A DNA stretch of 6,073 nt from NCBI GenBank assembly GCA_900770535.1, contig CAAHDV010000222.1, positions 1-6,073 of the forward strand, written 5' to 3'. Below the pieces are notes generated by a model. It saw nothing but the letters and a program-made list of their open reading frames with translations, ran no database searches and was not told where the DNA came from. Source of the DNA: Lachnospiraceae bacterium. GTDB lineage: Bacteria; Bacillota; Clostridia; Lachnospirales; Lachnospiraceae. This document shows, in pieces, positions 4,445 to 6,073 of this stretch. Positions within the stretch are counted from its first letter, which is position 1; the number at the start of each line of letters is the position of its first letter. Both the position numbers and the translations under genes were made by a program.

Positions 4445-6073
4445 ATGTATGAGAAAGTACCTACAAATATGAATTTTGTAGAGCGAGAGAAAAAAATTGA
4501 AAAGTTCTGGGATGATGAGCACATCTTCCAGAAGAGCATGGATTCCCGCAAAGAGGGTCCGACCTACACCTTCTACGATGGCCCGCCAACTGCAAATGGC
4601 AAGCCTCATATCGGCCACGTACTGACACGTGTCATCAAAGACATGATTCCGCGTTACCGCACCATGAAAGGCTGCATGGTTCCGCGTAAGGCAGGCTGGG
4701 ATACCCACGGACTTCCGGTTGAACTGGAGGTAGAGAAGATGCTTGGCCTGGATGGCAAGGAGCAAATCGAGCAGTATGGTCTGGAGCCGTTCATCGAGCA
4801 TTGTAAAGAGAGCGTCTGGAAATACAAAGGCATGTGGGAGAAATTCTCCGGCACCGTTGGTTTCTGGGCCGACATGGACAATCCGTATGTTACCTATCAC
4901 AATGACTTCATCGAGTCCGAGTGGTGGGCATTAAAGCAGATCTGGGAGAAGGGACTCCTGTACAAGGGCTTCAAGATCGTTCCTTACTGCCCGCGCTGCG
5001 GCACCCCGCTTTCCTCCCACGAGGTAGCTCAGGGCTATAAAGATGTTAAAGAGCGTTCCGCTATCGCGCGATTCAAAGTAAAAGGCGAAGATGCTTACAT
5101 CCTGGCATGGACCACCACCCCTTGGACCCTGCCGTCCAACGTAGCACTCTGCGTAAACCCGAACGAGACCTATGTTAAGGTACAGAACGGTGATTACACC
5201 TATTACCTGGCAGAAGCACTTTGTGATACGGTCCTGGAAGGTGAGTATACAGTCCTGGAGAGCTATAAGGGCAAAGACCTGGAGTACAAAGAGTACGAGC
5301 CGCTGTTTGACTGCGCAGTAGCAATCTGCGAGAAGCAGAAAAAGAAAGCATTCTACGTTGTCTGCGATACCTACGTAACCCTGACCGATGGTACCGGCAT
5401 AGTACACATCGCTCCGGCATTCGGTGAAGACGACTCCAAGGTCGGAAGAAAATACGACCTGCCGTTCGTACAGTTAGTAGACGCCAAGGGTGAGATGACC
5501 AAGGAGACTCCTTGGGAAGGCGTATTCGTAAAGAAAGCCGATCCGCTGGTATTAAAGGCACTGGATGAGAAGGGCCTGTTATTCTCCGCACCGAATTTCG
5601 AGCACAGCTATCCGCACTGCTGGAGATGTGACACTCCGTTAATCTACTACGCAAGAGAGTCCTGGTTCATCAAGATGACCGCTGTGAAGGATGACTTAAT
5701 CCGCAACAACAACACCATCAACTGGATCCCGGAGAGCATCGGTAAAGGCCGTTTCGGTGACTGGCTGGAGAATGTTCAGGACTGGGGCGTAAGCCGTAAC
5801 CGTTACTGGGGCACCCCGCTTAATATCTGGGAGTGTGAGTGCGGCTGCCAGCATTCTATCGGAAGCCAGGCAGAGTTAAAATCCATGAGTCCGAACTATG
5901 CGGACGTCGTAAAGAAATACGCAAAAGAGATGGACAAAGAGGCCAACGGAGAGGTAGAGCTGCATCGTCCGTTCATCGATGATGTCACCATCACCTGCCC
6001 GCAGTGCGGCAAGCAGATGCACCGTGTACCGGAGGTTATCGACTGCTGGTTCGATTCCGGCTCCATGCCGTTC
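4445..6073 (+). CDS. ileS: Isoleucyl-tRNA synthetase, 5' part (runs off the right edge)
   Basis: The first 543 codons of a class Ia synthetase (EC 6.1.1.5; full proteins are about 1,030-1,060 residues) that attaches isoleucine to tRNA-Ile in the cytoplasm. Visible parts: N-terminal NFVEREKKIEKFW; the Rossmann start YDGPPTANGKPHIGH with a canonical HIGH at 55-58; GWDTHGLPVELEVEK (84-98); a CPRCG zinc knuckle (182-186); the CP1 editing domain from about 190 to 395 with WTTTPWTLPSN (222-232) and DGTGIVHIAPAFGEDD (315-330, including the conserved editing aspartates); CWRC (392-395); WGVSRNRYWGTP (447-458); and DCWFDSGS (533-540). The KMSKS loop and anticodon-binding domains lie beyond the window. 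The HIGH region resembles Thermus-type (IleRS2) enzymes rather than E. coli-type (IleRS1). The frame is uninterrupted. Expression is controlled by the upstream Ile T-box. Confidence 0.97.
   Translation, partial: MYEKVPTNMNFVEREKKIEKFWDDEHIFQKSMDSRKEGPTYTFYDGPPTANGKPHIGHVLTRVIKDMIPRYRTMKGCMVPRKAGWDTHGLPVELEVEKMLGLDGKEQIEQYGLEPFIEHCKESVWKYKGMWEKFSGTVGFWADMDNPYVTYHNDFIESEWWALKQIWEKGLLYKGFKIVPYCPRCGTPLSSHEVAQGYKDVKERSAIARFKVKGEDAYILAWTTTPWTLPSNVALCVNPNETYVKVQNGDYTYYLAEALCDTVLEGEYTVLESYKGKDLEYKEYEPLFDCAVAICEKQKKKAFYVVCDTYVTLTDGTGIVHIAPAFGEDDSKVGRKYDLPFVQLVDAKGEMTKETPWEGVFVKKADPLVLKALDEKGLLFSAPNFEHSYPHCWRCDTPLIYYARESWFIKMTAVKDDLIRNNNTINWIPESIGKGRFGDWLENVQDWGVSRNRYWGTPLNIWECECGCQHSIGSQAELKSMSPNYADVVKKYAKEMDKEANGEVELHRPFIDDVTITCPQCGKQMHRVPEVIDCWFDSGSMPF

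Noticed and set aside
4382..5654. Several minus-strand open frames opposite ileS
   Set aside because: They lie entirely opposite a recognised synthetase reading frame, overlap one another and show no family motifs.

Overview
The window looks like a chromosomal segment from a Gram-positive anaerobe of the class Clostridia, most likely Lachnospiraceae. The signs are a T-box-controlled, Thermus-like isoleucyl-tRNA synthetase, a short DUF11 protein of a kind common in that family, clear AAGGAGA/AGGAGG ribosome binding sites and sigma-A promoters with extended -10 boxes. Genus cannot be settled from this sequence. All genes look like native host genes. There is no transposase, integrase, phage gene, CRISPR array, tRNA or rRNA.

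Layout, left to right: (1) 74-910, minus strand, an AIM24-family (DUF124/TIGR00266) protein, with a hairpin after its stop and a sigma-A-like promoter upstream. (2) 1098-1949, plus strand, divergent from the first gene: a two-repeat DUF11 surface-type protein with no signal peptide or anchor. Its promoter region fits an extended -10 promoter and also a sigma-K-like pattern. (3) 2142-2324, plus strand: a 60-residue unrecognised protein with its own strong promoter and Shine-Dalgarno. (4) 2406-3866, minus strand: nicotinate phosphoribosyltransferase (pncB), convergent with the small gene and sharing a bidirectional terminator with it. (5) 4445 to the right edge, plus strand: the first 543 codons of ileS, divergent from pncB.

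The 578-base gap between pncB and ileS is full of regulatory sequence. The pncB promoter is flanked by two inverted copies of a 17-bp element that could be operators. A perfect TTGACA-N17-TATAAT promoter then drives a roughly 290-nt T-box riboswitch. Its Stem I presents an AUC (isoleucine) specifier, and it ends in mutually exclusive antiterminator and terminator folds before ileS. The T-box element itself departs clearly from the textbook sequence but keeps the seven-base bulge and both helices.

The genes do not form one pathway: pncB salvages nicotinate to NAD, ileS charges tRNA-Ile, and the functions of the AIM24 and 60-residue proteins are unknown. I see no wholly new multi-gene system. 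The best leads are the possible sporulation control of the DUF11 gene, the paired element around the pncB promoter, the degenerate T-box, and the small protein.
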